From positions 209,499 to 273,498 of the forward strand of contig NZ_QDFY01000005.1 of assembly GCF_003347635.1 (NCBI RefSeq): a stretch of DNA of 64,000 nt. Reading direction: 5' to 3'. A program made the position numbers and the translations under genes. Source of the DNA: Sphingosinicella terrae (lineage in GTDB: Bacteria; Pseudomonadota; Alphaproteobacteria; Sphingomonadales; Sphingomonadaceae). This document shows positions 45,114-55,363 of this stretch, in pieces (within the stretch, counting starts at the first letter, position 1; every line of letters starts with the position of its first letter). Below the pieces are notes generated by a model that saw nothing but the letters and a program-made list of their open reading frames with translations, searched no databases and was not told the origin of the DNA.

Positions 45114-46007
45114 ATGAAGCAGATCATGAACACACCCATCAACGGCGCGACCTTTCATTCGGCCACGACCGGGCCGCATCCACTGTTGCCCGCTACGCCC
45201 ACCAGGCAGGGCCTCTCTCCAGACGCCGTGTCAATGCTCCCTGGCCTCTCCACCCTCCTAACCACCCCCCTCACCGCCCCCGCCCCCGCCCCCGCCCCCA
45301 CCCCCCACCCCAGCCGCCCCCGCGGCCAGCGCCACGACGGCTGGACCCCCGAGCGTATCGCCGCCTTCCTGCGCACCCTCGCCCAATGCGGCTGCGTCGC
45401 CGATGCGGCGCGGGCGGCGGGAATGAGCCCGCAGGGCGCCTATGCCTTCCGCGCCCGCGCCGAGGGGCGGGCCTTCGATCTCGCCTGGCGCGCCGCCATG
45501 CGCCTCGCCCGCCCGCGCGTCGCCGACGAATTGGTGTCGCGCGTCCTCCACGGCACGTCGGAGATCATCCTGCGCGACGGCAAGGTCTGGGGGGAGCGCC
45601 ACCGCTTCGACAACCGGCTCGCCATGTTCGTCCTCTCCCGACTCGATCGCCAGGCCGAGGAGGAGGATGACGGGCCCGATTCGCCGGTCCGGATCGTCGC
45701 CGAGGAATTCGACCAGTTCGTCGGCCTGGTCTGCGAGGGCGGCGCCGGCGCCGCCGATTTCCTGCGCAGCCGCGGCCCGCTCGGCGCCCGCGTCAGCCGC
45801 GAGCTGCGCGCGCTCGGCCGCGTCGAGCATTATCGCCGCCACGGCGTCGGCCTGCCCGACGAGATCGGCGCCCCGGATCCCGATCCGCTGCCTTATTCGG
45901 CGGAGGCGGGCGGGCCGGAAGCGGCGGCCGAACATGACCGGCACGACCCGGTCCTCGACGGCGGCGGCGAAGCTTGGGACGGGGCAGGGGAAGGCGGGCC
46001 GCCTTGA
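45114..46007 (+). CDS. HTH-containing protein of unknown function
   Basis: A 297-residue protein. The first 70 residues are low complexity with an Ala/Pro run. A helix-turn-helix-like segment follows: RIAAFLRTLAQCGCVADAARAAGMSPQGAYAFRARAEG, reminiscent of small-terminase or LuxR-type HTH. The remainder is helical and acidic at the C-terminus. The start may be ATG at 45114 or 45126. It is not preceded by a clear partner, and the operator-like repeat lies just upstream. DNA binding is inferred. Confidence 0.65.
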   Translation: MKQIMNTPINGATFHSATTGPHPLLPATPTRQGLSPDAVSMLPGLSTLLTTPLTAPAPAPAPTPHPSRPRGQRHDGWTPERIAAFLRTLAQCGCVADAARAAGMSPQGAYAFRARAEGRAFDLAWRAAMRLARPRVADELVSRVLHGTSEIILRDGKVWGERHRFDNRLAMFVLSRLDRQAEEEDDGPDSPVRIVAEEFDQFVGLVCEGGAGAADFLRSRGPLGARVSRELRALGRVEHYRRHGVGLPDEIGAPDPDPLPYSAEAGGPEAAAEHDRHDPVLDGGGEAWDGAGEGGPP

Positions 46008-46204
46008 CGGCGCCACCGTCTTCAGGCCCGGATCCGGTCGCGCCCACCTCGCCCGCCGGCCTTGTCGCGTCCGCCGCGCGCCCCGCGACGGCCCCCTGCC
46101 GGCGGCCGGCTCGCGCTTTAAAATTGATGAAATTGATGACCCCCAGGGATTCCGCAATTTCGCCGCCGCGGCGCCCTTTCGCCCCCGCCGCCGCTCCCGC
46201 CCCT

Positions 46205-46507
46205 TCAGGCGAAACGCAGCGGCTCGTCCCGGACGAAGGCGAGCTCGCGCCCGTCCCTGCCGAGCGAGACCCGCAGCGTCCCCGGCACGCTGCCGTCCGT
46301 CTCGATCGCCCCGGCCAGCCCCTTTTCGGGCAGCCTGATCTCGATCTCCGTCGTCCCCGGCGGCAGGTCGATCTCGACCAGCCGGGCGAGGCTGATCTGG
46401 TACCGCGTGGTGACGTCGGTCTCCTCGGCGATCATCCGTCCGTCCGCCAGCACGACGACATAATCGTCCTGGAACCCCTCCTCGAGCGCGAGCTTCAGCC
46501 TGGTCAT
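46205..46507 (-). CDS. Hypothetical protein downstream of the metzincin gene
   Basis: A 100-residue beta-rich protein (LKLALEEGFQDDYVVVLADGRMIAEE, ISLARLVEIDLPPGTTEIEIRLPEKG). No signal, membrane segment or known motif is evident. It lies 102 bases after the metalloprotease on the same strand and may be co-transcribed. The pattern looks like a small lectin- or FHA-like beta sandwich, which is a guess. Confidence 0.6.
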   Translation of the reverse strand: MTRLKLALEEGFQDDYVVVLADGRMIAEETDVTTRYQISLARLVEIDLPPGTTEIEIRLPEKGLAGAIETDGSVPGTLRVSLGRDGRELAFVRDEPLRFA

Positions 46508-46609
46508 GTCTGCATCCCTGCTTGTTTGGCTTCGTCCGCTCCACCCTTTTTCGACGAAGAGCGGGGGCCGGATCGCTCCGGCCCCCGTCCGTGTCGCCTC
46601 AGCCCCGCT

Positions 46610-49000
46610 TCATTGGGTCAGGCCCGCCGCCTTGGCGTCGAGCAGCCGCTGCATCCGGTCGCTGACCGGCAGCGCCGCCGCGGCTTCCGCCTTCTGGCCA
46701 TCGGCCGCGAAGGCGAGGAACGCCTCGGTGCTGTTCGGCACCTCCGCTTTCTCGATCGCCGCGATCACCGGCGCGTCGCGCAGGAACCGGGTGTGGCCGA
46801 CGGCGTCGACCAGGCTGTCGGCGCTGCCCGGCTTGGCCGCGCCCCTCGCCCCGGCCTTGCCGCCCATCGCCCGCTCGAGCAGCTTGCGCGCCGCCTTGGG
46901 ATCGGCCTTGTACTGCTCGATCCGCCGGCCGCCGCCGCTGCCCGCATCGCGCGCGCCCATCCTCGTGTCGGCGCCCGCGCCGGCGCCGGAGGCGGAGCCC
47001 TCGTCGAGCAGCTTGAAGTCGAAGGCGAGCGGGGTGGCGAGCGCCAGCGCCGCCACCTGCGACACCGGATTGCCCTCCAGCTCCGCCGCCGCGGCGAGCA
47101 CGTCGGTGACCTTGGCAAGGCCGCGCGTGCCGTTGGCGGCGAGCACCTGGCCGACCTCGGGGGTGAAGAAGTCGGCGGCGATCTTCTCCTCCTCGCGGCT
47201 GCCCGGCGACTCGATCGTCACCATCAGCTGGTTGGAATAGACCGGCTGGCCGTCCACCTCGATCACCGCCTGGATGCAGTAGCGGCCGGGTTCGGCCAGA
47301 TCCCAGCCGTTCTTGCCGCTGGCGATCATCGCGCTGTCATAGACGGCCTCGCCGGGCCGCAGCACCTTGTCGTCGCCCTCGCCGCAATGGCGCATGTGCG
47401 GCATCCACAGCCTCGCTTCGCGGCGCTCGCCGTTGATGACCAGGGTGAAGTCGCCGCGCTCGCTGATCCGCGCCGAGGAAACGGTCCTGGTCCGCTCCGA
47501 TCGGTTGACCAGGGCGATCTCCACCACCGGCGGCGCCAGATAGGGGAAGCGGTCGTCCGCCCGGCTGGTGGTCAGCCTCAGCTCGTAATCGGGGTGGCTG
47601 TGCTGGGCGGCCTCGCGGAAGCCGTGATTGCTGAACCAGTTCTCGTTGCCCATCTGCACGAACCGCTCGGGCGCGTGGCGGGTGAACAGCAATTCCGCGT
47701 TGGAGAAGCGATAGTCGAAATTGGCGAAAAAGGCGTTCTGGCCGCCGGCGACGTTGTAGGGATAGTTCATGAAGCTGCGCGCCTCGGGCTCGTTGGCGAG
47801 CGCGATCCAGGGCGTGCCGAGCGACTTCTGCCAGCTATGCGCCAGGTTGAAGCTGTGGCCCATTTCGTGGACGGCGGTCCAGAAGCGCATCCTCTCCACC
47901 CACGCGGCCGGGGCGGGGTCGCCCGCCGGCGGCTGCGCGATGAAGGCGTGGCTGAAGATCGCCGTGCCCTGGCGGTGGTTCGGCCCGATATCGTCGAACA
48001 TGATCCCGCCCAGGCTGGTGCCGCTGACATGGAGCCGGGCGAACAGCACCCACATCGCCCATTGCGGCTTGTTGGCGAAGCGCGACCAGTGGATCTGCAT
48101 CGCGTCGTGCATCTCCTGGTCGGTCCAGGCCGCGTCGGGCCCGGCCGCGCCGATCGGGATGACGCCGCCGCCCGGGCTCACCGACACGTCGAATCCGGCG
48201 CGCCGGAACACGGTCTCGATCGTGAGATTCTCCGCCGGCAGGCTGGCCGGCCGGTTGGGATGGGCGTGGGTGTTGACGCTGGTCACCGCGACCGCATTCG
48301 ATACCCGGTCATATTCGAACTCGACGCCGCGATGATAGCCGGATTCGAACGCGTAGCTGCGGGTGAAGGCGGCCGCGCCGCCGCCGGTGAAGGTGATCTC
48401 GAGCTTGCGGCTCGCCGGGAACAGCCCGCCGGTCACCTTGGCGCTGACATGGGTGTGGGCGATCGCGCCGGTCGCGCCGTCCTTGTACCAGATCGGCCCC
48501 TCATAGCTGCCCGACGCGGTCTTGCGGACCGAGGCGATCCAGTGGCCGGCGACGGTGAGGAACCCGGATCGGGTGCCGCTGATCGTCATCTGCGGGTAGC
48601 GGCCGTCGACGTCGAAGCGCACCTCCTCGCGCTGGTAGAGCGAGATGGCGTTGATGTCCTCGTCATAGACCGTCTCGGCGGCCTCGTCCGACTCGGCGCG
48701 GCCCGGGCCCGGACGGGGGATCGGGATCCGCTCGATCGGCAGCGGCCGCGGCAGCGGGATCGGCGTCGGCAGCGTGATCGCCCTCGAATAGACGTAGCGT
48801 CCGCTCACCGTGAAGACGGGGAAGGGGATCGGGATCAGCGGAAGCTCGATGCCCGCTTCGCGCGCCTGCTCGGCCTCGCCGGGCTCGGGAATCCGCATCT
48901 CGACATAGGGTTCGCTGGGCTGGGTCCTGGTCTCGGGGGAGGTCGTCCGCGCGGTGGTGCCGGAATCGCCGGCAAAGCCGGTATCGCTGGGGGTGGTCAT
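46610..49000 (-). CDS. Large metzincin-like zinc metalloprotease
   Basis: A 796-residue protein with a zinc-protease signature HEMGHSFNLAH: His378, Glu379, His382 and His388, an HExxHxxxxxH pattern. MNYP (Met411) is a Met-turn candidate, so it fits the metzincins, with Asn in place of the usual Gly. The first 115 residues are Pro-rich and low complexity (IPLPRPLPIERIPIPRPG), followed by beta-rich regions, then the protease and a C-terminal helical part. No signal peptide or membrane helix is seen. Family unknown. GAGGAGC precedes the ATG. Confidence 0.72.
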   Translation of the reverse strand: MTTPSDTGFAGDSGTTARTTSPETRTQPSEPYVEMRIPEPGEAEQAREAGIELPLIPIPFPVFTVSGRYVYSRAITLPTPIPLPRPLPIERIPIPRPGPGRAESDEAAETVYDEDINAISLYQREEVRFDVDGRYPQMTISGTRSGFLTVAGHWIASVRKTASGSYEGPIWYKDGATGAIAHTHVSAKVTGGLFPASRKLEITFTGGGAAAFTRSYAFESGYHRGVEFEYDRVSNAVAVTSVNTHAHPNRPASLPAENLTIETVFRRAGFDVSVSPGGGVIPIGAAGPDAAWTDQEMHDAMQIHWSRFANKPQWAMWVLFARLHVSGTSLGGIMFDDIGPNHRQGTAIFSHAFIAQPPAGDPAPAAWVERMRFWTAVHEMGHSFNLAHSWQKSLGTPWIALANEPEARSFMNYPYNVAGGQNAFFANFDYRFSNAELLFTRHAPERFVQMGNENWFSNHGFREAAQHSHPDYELRLTTSRADDRFPYLAPPVVEIALVNRSERTRTVSSARISERGDFTLVINGERREARLWMPHMRHCGEGDDKVLRPGEAVYDSAMIASGKNGWDLAEPGRYCIQAVIEVDGQPVYSNQLMVTIESPGSREEEKIAADFFTPEVGQVLAANGTRGLAKVTDVLAAAAELEGNPVSQVAALALATPLAFDFKLLDEGSASGAGAGADTRMGARDAGSGGGRRIEQYKADPKAARKLLERAMGGKAGARGAAKPGSADSLVDAVGHTRFLRDAPVIAAIEKAEVPNSTEAFLAFAADGQKAEAAAALPVSDRMQRLLDAKAAGLTQ

Positions 49001-49693
49001 GCACTTGCTCCTCGGTTGCGCGGCGGCGCCGGCCGTTCCGGAGGAAGCCCCGCCCAGGGAAGACGCGCACACCCGTCCGCCCCGGAACGACCGGGCCGGT
49101 CAGACAAGCGAAGTCCCTGCACAGGCTCCACCGCTCCGAAATAGCATCCGATCCCGGCCCGGCTTCCGATCACCCGGCGACTCGCCGCTAGCTGTAGTGA
49201 GGGGACATTCCGCCTACGCCCCGCCGCTTCGTCTCGTCAACATTGGGGAGGCGCGAATACGACCAAAGTGACGCCCGAAACGACGAACTCGACTTGGCGA
49301 GATGTTGGAAAGAACTTGAAGAAAACTGTACCCGTCGTTCCACAGGCGCAACCACCTCAACTCCCCTCCCTGCACGCGGATCAGGGCGTCGGACCAAGCC
49401 CCGCATGGTCCCATGGATCAGCCCTGATGGGTCAGGGGTGGGTACGCCTCCAAAAAACGCACGGCCCCAGCAACCGAACTGCCGCAAGCCCCCTCTCCCT
49501 GGAGGGAGAGGGTCGGGGTGAGGGTGCTCGGCGTTCGCGGACGGCCGCCAACCCGAAACACCTCCCGATCAGTTCGGCGACAGGCCCATCCCGCGAACAC
49601 TCCAAAGGGCAGCCGACCTCCCTCCAAGAAGAAGCCCCTCTCGCCTCTCCCCGCCTTGCCTCCCGCCCCCATTCCCGCCACTGCTTCGGCGTC
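49001..49693. other. Gene-free interval with one repeat element
   Basis: No supported gene in 693 bases between two divergently oriented genes, so it should hold both promoters. A CCCTCTCCCTGGAGGGAGAGGG hairpin at about 49493-49514 is followed by GGGGTGAGGGTGCTCGGCG. Open frames are Arg/Pro-rich and not convincing. Confidence 0.6.
49493..49540. repeat. Intergenic repeat, CTCTCCC type
   Basis: CCCTCTCCCT and AGGGAGAGGG form a perfect 10-base stem with a GG loop, followed by TCGGGGTGAGGGTGCTC. Same type as 36252-36310 and 51285-51385. Confidence 0.7.
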
Positions 49694-50158
49694 ATGGAGA
49701 TCCATCCCGCCATCCGCCACCAGCCCGATCCCGACCATCCCGGCTGGTGGACCTGGGACCTCGCCGATCCCGCTTATGCCGGCCGCTTCAACTCCACTTT
49801 GGGCAAGGTCCTCGTCCGCGCCGACGGGCCCGGCCGCGGCATCTGCCGGATGTTCCCGGGCGAGCTCCATCTCAACCTCCAGGACATGGTCCATGGCGGC
49901 GCCCTGCTCACCCTCGCCGACCTTTCCCTGTTCGCCGGCGGCGCGATGGCCGGGGCAGGGGTGGCGGGCGCGGTCACGCTCGCCCTCGACAGCCAGTTCC
50001 TCGGCGCCGCCAAAGCCGGCGCGCCGCTCGACGCCGAGATCGAGCTGCTGCGCGAGACCGGCCGCCTCGTCTTCCTGCGCGGCACGATCGTCCAGGACGG
50101 CGCGCTCGTCGCCGCCTTCACCGGCACCCTGCGCAAGGCCGACAGGAAGCCCGCATGA
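49694..50158 (+). CDS. PaaI-family hotdog thioesterase
   Basis: A 154-residue single hotdog-fold protein. LNLQDMVHGGALLTLADLSLFAGG contains the helix-capping HGG of the PaaI/YbgC thioesterases, and TLALDSQFLGAAKAGAPLDAEIELLRETGRLVFLRG closes the fold. It would hydrolyse acyl-CoA or aryl-CoA thioesters; substrate unknown. Its stop overlaps the zapE start as ATGA, so they are co-translated. Confidence 0.9.
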   Translation: MEIHPAIRHQPDPDHPGWWTWDLADPAYAGRFNSTLGKVLVRADGPGRGICRMFPGELHLNLQDMVHGGALLTLADLSLFAGGAMAGAGVAGAVTLALDSQFLGAAKAGAPLDAEIELLRETGRLVFLRGTIVQDGALVAAFTGTLRKADRKPA

Positions 50159-51276
50159 GCTCGGATGAGCCGGTCGGCAGCCGCTACCGCGCCTTGCTCG
50201 CCGCCGGCGAGCTCAGGCCCGATCCCGACCAGGCGCGCGCCGTCGCCGCGCTCGATCGGCTCGCCCTCGCCCTCGCCGATCTGCCGAAGCGCGGCTCGAT
50301 CCTGTGGCGGCTCACCGGCCGGCGCACCCGCCCGCCCGGCGGCCTCTATCTCTGGGGCGGAGTCGGCCGCGGCAAGTCGATGCTGATGGACCTCGGCTTC
50401 GCCGCAATCGACCATGGCCCGAAGCGCCGGGTCCACTTTCACGAATTCATGCTCGAGGTCCACGATCGCCTGCGCCACGAGCGGGCGAAGGAGGAAGGGG
50501 ATCCGATCCCGCCGGTCGCCGCCGCCATCGCCGAGGAGGCGCGGCTGCTCGCCTTCGACGAGATGGTGATCAACAACAGCGCCGACGCGATGATCCTCTC
50601 GCGCCTCTTCTCGCAGCTGCTCGACGCCGGCGTCACCGTGATCACCACCTCGAACCGGCCGCCCCGCGACCTCTATCTCGGCGGCCTCAACCGCGAGCTG
50701 TTCCTGCCCTTCATCGACCTCGTCGAGCAGGCGCTCGAGGTGGTGCCGCTGAACGGCCCGGTCGACTACCGGCTCGAGAGGCTCGGCGGCATGCCGACCT
50801 GGTACGTCCCCAATGGCCCCGACGCGACCGCTGCGCTGCGCGAGGCCTTCTTCCGCCTCACCGATTACCCGGTCGAGGACAGCGCCCACGTCCCGACCGG
50901 GACGCTGGCGGTGCCGGGCGGGCGCACCCTCCACGTGCCCAAGAGCCTCAAGGGCGTCGCCGTCTTCTCGTTCAGTCGCCTGTGCGGCGAGCCGCGCGGC
51001 GCCGCCGACTATCTCGCCATCGCCCGCCATTACCACACGGTCATCCTGGTCGGCATTCCCGTCATGGGCCCCGACCGGCGCAACGAGGCCGCCCGCTTCG
51101 TCACCCTGATCGACGCCCTCTACGAGCACAAGGTCAAGCTCCTCGCCGCCGCCGCTGCGACCCCCGACCAGCTCTACCCCAAGGGCGACGGCGCCTTCGA
51201 ATTCCAGCGCACCGCGTCGCGCCTCATCGAGATGCAGAGCGAAGACTATATGGCCAAGGGGCACGGCGAGGAATGA
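50155..51276 (+). CDS. zapE: ZapE-like cell-division ATPase (AFG1 family)
   Basis: A 373-residue AFG1/ZapE-family AAA-type ATPase. Walker A is LYLWGGVGRGKSMLMD and Walker B is ARLLAFDEM; a sensor-like VITTSNRPPRDLY and the C-terminal RRNEAARFVTLIDALYEHKVKLL are characteristic. In E. coli ZapE destabilises FtsZ rings under stress; the mitochondrial Afg1 acts in protein quality control. In many alphaproteobacteria zapE lies next to mdh, and here mdh follows after a GH2 gene. It overlaps the upstream thioesterase. Confidence 0.92.
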   Translation: MSSDEPVGSRYRALLAAGELRPDPDQARAVAALDRLALALADLPKRGSILWRLTGRRTRPPGGLYLWGGVGRGKSMLMDLGFAAIDHGPKRRVHFHEFMLEVHDRLRHERAKEEGDPIPPVAAAIAEEARLLAFDEMVINNSADAMILSRLFSQLLDAGVTVITTSNRPPRDLYLGGLNRELFLPFIDLVEQALEVVPLNGPVDYRLERLGGMPTWYVPNGPDATAALREAFFRLTDYPVEDSAHVPTGTLAVPGGRTLHVPKSLKGVAVFSFSRLCGEPRGAADYLAIARHYHTVILVGIPVMGPDRRNEAARFVTLIDALYEHKVKLLAAAAATPDQLYPKGDGAFEFQRTASRLIEMQSEDYMAKGHGEE

Positions 51277-51284
51277 ACGGCACA

Positions 51285-51385
51285 ATCCCCTCCACCCTTC
51301 AGGGCGCAGGGTCAGGGAGAGGGGGAGCACGTTCGCCCCCAAGGACCCTCTCCCTTGAGGGAGAGGGCAGGGTGAGGGTGCTCAG
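51285..51385. repeat. Intergenic repeat, CTCTCCC type
   Basis: CCCTCTCCCTTGAGGGAGAGGGC at about 51348-51370 is followed by AGGGTGAGGGTGCTC, and a partial inverted copy CCCTCCACCCTTCAGGGC lies just before it. Between zapE and the GH2 gene. Confidence 0.65.
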
Positions 51386-51502
51386 AGTCCGGAGGTGCTC
51401 ACCAACGCCGAGCACCCCCTCCCACCCCCCCTCCAGGGGGAGGGCTTATCGCCCTTTCCGCCGGAGTGGCATTCGATGAACGGGACGAAGGGAGAGAAGA
51501 AG

Positions 51503-53398
51503 ATGATCACCGCCATCCGAACCCTCCTCGCCCTCGCCGCCGCGCTCCTCCTCGCCGCCACCCCCGCCGCCGCCCAGCGCGACCGCCCGCCGGCCGATCC
51601 GCCCCGCCCGGCCCACATCCTCGCCGCCGCCGATCTCCGCCCCGGCCTCGACCTCGGCGGCGCCTGGCACTGGTCGATCGATCCCTATCGCGACGGCGTC
51701 GCCGGCTTCCACGGCGAGCCCGCCGGCCGCGGCCACCGCCGCTTCGAGGACGTCGTCGTCGCCGAGGCCGAGGCGGCCGATCCCCACGCCTTGTTCGAAT
51801 ATGACATGGCGCGCTCGCCTTTGGTCGACCTGCCTTCCTCCTGGATCACCCACGATCCCACGCTTCGTCACTATGATGGGCTGGTCTGGTACCAGCGCCG
51901 CTTCGACGCCGCGCCGCGGCCGGGGCGGCGCGCCTTCCTGCGCTTCGGCGCGGTCGACTATGCGGCGGCCGTCTATCTGAACGGCGAGCTGGTCGGCCGC
52001 CATCAGGGCGGCTTCACCCCCTTCGCCTTCGAAGTCACCGGGCGTCTGCGCGATGGCGGCAATGTCGTCACCGTCGCCGCCGACGCCGAGCGCAGCGCCT
52101 TCACCATCCCGCCGCCGGTCACCGACTGGGAGACCTATGGGGGCATCACCCGCTCGGTCCGGCTGGTCGAGGTGCCGGCCACCTATGTCGACGATGCCTG
52201 GGTGCGGCTCACCCGCGACGGCCGCCTCGCCGTCACCGTCCGCCTCGACGGCGCCGCCGCGGCGGGCGCGCCGGTGCGCCTCCTCATACCCGCTCTGGGC
52301 TTCGCCCTCGACGGCCGCACCGGCGCCGACGGAAGCTGGTCCGCAGAGGCGCCGGCGCCAACCGGGCTCGAGCGCTGGCAGCCGGGGCGTCCGACCCTCT
52401 ACGACGTCGAGATCGCCGCCGGCGAGGACGTGCTTCGCGACCGCATCGGCTTTCGCACCGTCTCGGTCGAGGGCGAGCGCATCCTCTTGAACGGCCGCCC
52501 GGTCTTCCTGCGCGGCGTCAGCCTGCACGAGGAGGAGATCGGCGCCGAGCCGACCCGGGCGACTACCCCGGCGTCGGCGCGGGCATTGCTCACCGAGGCG
52601 CGGGACGGCCTTCACGCCAATTTCGTCCGGCTCGCCCATTATCCGCACAGCGAGGTGATGACCCGCGCCGCCGACGAGCTCGGCCTGCTCGTCTGGAGCG
52701 AGATCCCGGTCTACTGGCGGATCGCCTTCGACTCGCCGGAGACGCTCGCCGCGGCCCGGCTGATGCTCGCCGAGAATATCCTGCGCGACCGCAACCGCGC
52801 GTCGATCATCCTGTGGAGCGTCGGCAACGAGACGCCGGTGAGCGCGCCGCGCACCCGCTTCCTCGCCCGCCTGGCCGCGGACGTGCGCGCCCACGATCCC
52901 AGCCGGCTCGTCACCGCCGCCTTGCTCAACCGCCGCGAGGAGCGCGACGGGCGGGTGGAGATGGTGATCGACGATCCACTCGTCCCCGATCTCGATGTGA
53001 TGGCGGTCAACACCTACAATGGCTGGTATTCGCGCGATCCGCTGTCGGCTCTGCCCGGCTTCGTCTGGCGCTCCGACCATGCCAAGCCGCTCATCCTCTC
53101 CGAATTCGGCGCCGACGCGCTCGCCGGCTTTCGCGATCCCGGGCGGATGCCGCGTTACTCCGAGGACTATCAGGCCGAATATTACCGCCAGACCCTCGCC
53201 ATGGCCGATCGCATCCCGTTCCTCGCCGGCCTCTCGCCCTGGATCCTCAAGGACTTCCGCTCGCCGCGGCGCCAGCACCCAGTCTATCAGCGCGGCTGGA
53301 ACCGCAAGGGCCTGATCTCCGAGACCGGCGTCCGCAAGCTCGCCTTCGCAGTGCTGGCGGAGCATTACCGGCGACGGGCGCAAGGGGAGGGGGAGTGA
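51503..53398 (+). CDS. Exported GH2 glycosidase (beta-glucuronidase/galactosidase-like)
   Basis: A 631-residue family 2 glycoside hydrolase with a signal peptide (residues 1-24). The sugar-binding jelly roll (about 90-210, LVWYQRRFDAAP, GAVDYAAAVYLNGELVG), the Ig-like middle and the TIM barrel (ILLNGRPVFLRGVSLHEE) follow. The acid/base is Glu443 in LWSVGNETP and the nucleophile Glu534 in PLILSEFGAD. It probably acts on plant or glycosaminoglycan oligosaccharides in the periplasm. The ATG at 51503 begins the signal and follows GGGAGAG; an upstream ATG at 51476 is weaker. Confidence 0.92.
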   Translation: MITAIRTLLALAAALLLAATPAAAQRDRPPADPPRPAHILAAADLRPGLDLGGAWHWSIDPYRDGVAGFHGEPAGRGHRRFEDVVVAEAEAADPHALFEYDMARSPLVDLPSSWITHDPTLRHYDGLVWYQRRFDAAPRPGRRAFLRFGAVDYAAAVYLNGELVGRHQGGFTPFAFEVTGRLRDGGNVVTVAADAERSAFTIPPPVTDWETYGGITRSVRLVEVPATYVDDAWVRLTRDGRLAVTVRLDGAAAAGAPVRLLIPALGFALDGRTGADGSWSAEAPAPTGLERWQPGRPTLYDVEIAAGEDVLRDRIGFRTVSVEGERILLNGRPVFLRGVSLHEEEIGAEPTRATTPASARALLTEARDGLHANFVRLAHYPHSEVMTRAADELGLLVWSEIPVYWRIAFDSPETLAAARLMLAENILRDRNRASIILWSVGNETPVSAPRTRFLARLAADVRAHDPSRLVTAALLNRREERDGRVEMVIDDPLVPDLDVMAVNTYNGWYSRDPLSALPGFVWRSDHAKPLILSEFGADALAGFRDPGRMPRYSEDYQAEYYRQTLAMADRIPFLAGLSPWILKDFRSPRRQHPVYQRGWNRKGLISETGVRKLAFAVLAEHYRRRAQGEGE

Positions 53399-53426
53399 GC
53401 CTTATGTCTCGGCCCACTCCCTTCTT

Positions 53427-53535
53427 AAGCCCTCCCCTTGATGGGGAGGGTTTGGGTGGGGTGGACTCCCCACCCGCTCAGTGCAGCCGGAACCGCCACC
53501 CCACCCCACCCTCCCCATCAAGGGGAGGGCTTGCT
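53427..53535. repeat. Large inverted repeat between GH2 gene and mdh
   Basis: CCCTCCCCTTGATGGGGAGGG, then TTTGGGTGGGGTGG, at about 53432-53463. Its near-complement CCACCCCACCCTCCCCATCAAGGGG lies at about 53500-53527. The two arms of about 30 bases could form a long stem around a 35-base loop. Likely two head-to-head repeat units; may terminate or stabilise the GH2 transcript. Confidence 0.7.
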
Positions 53536-53620
53536 CGGGGCGGTCGGGATAGGCGGTGTGCATCCTCGCGCGCCTCTCCCAGCCCCTTTGCCTGTTGCCC
53601 GGCGCCGCCGCCGCGTCTAA

Positions 53621-54651
<1,031 letters not shown>

Positions 54652-54652
<1 letters not shown>

Positions 54653-55206
54653 TGCTCGGTTTCGCCGCCCTCCTCCTGGCTGCGCAGCCGGCGACGGCCG
54701 ACGCCGCCTTGCTCGACACCTTCCGCGCCGCCTGCGAGCGGGTCGGCGATCTCGAGGCGATGCAGGCCGATGCGCGGCAGGGCGGCTGGACCGCGATCGC
54801 GGACGAGGCCGATCCGCGGCTCGCCCGGGTCAACCGCTCGGTCCGCGATGGCACAAGCCCGGAGAATCGGCTGACCCTGTCCAGCTACCGCGCCGAGCCG
54901 GCCGGCGAGCCGCTCTTCCTCGTCGTCTCGCGGGTCGAGAATGATCAGGGGATGTGGATCGACGATTGCCGCGTCTACGCTTTCGGCGCGGCGCCGATCG
55001 CCGGGACCGCGCTCGAGGCGTGGATGGGCCGGCCGCCGACGAGCTCGGACGATTTCGGCGGCGTCGGCCTCCAGCTCGACTGGGAGCCGGGCTGGCGGGA
55101 CGGCATGGCCTTCCGGGTCAGTCATGCTCCGCCGGGCGGCGCGCTGGCGCGGCAGCTCGGCCAGGACGGCAACATTCTCGTCGCCCAATCGCTCGGCGGC
55201 TTCTGA
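54652..55206 (+). CDS. Small exported hypothetical protein in the TCA operon
   Basis: A 184-residue protein with a short signal-like N-terminus (MLGFAALLLAAQPATA) and a mature part with Cys in FRAACERVG and WIDDCRVYAF that could pair. ATG shares a base with the mdh stop. No enzyme motif is seen. Position between mdh and sucD suggests co-expression, not function. Family unknown. Confidence 0.7.
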
Positions 55207-55363
55207 TCCGCGGCCGGCCCGCCTCGTGCCCGAACGCTCTTCCCCGCGCCGCCGGGCGACTGTAGGGGAACCCGACTCGCGCGTCCGGCCGCAAGGCCGC
55301 CGCGTCCCACCCGTCATCATCAGCGGCCGGGCCGCCCGCCCAAGTGCCGCCGGAGGTCAATGA

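Noticed and set aside
45974..49144. Plus-strand open frame of 1056 codons opposite the metalloprotease
   Set aside because: It is the complement of the metzincin-like gene. No domain or signal is seen, while the minus frame has the HExxH zinc motif.
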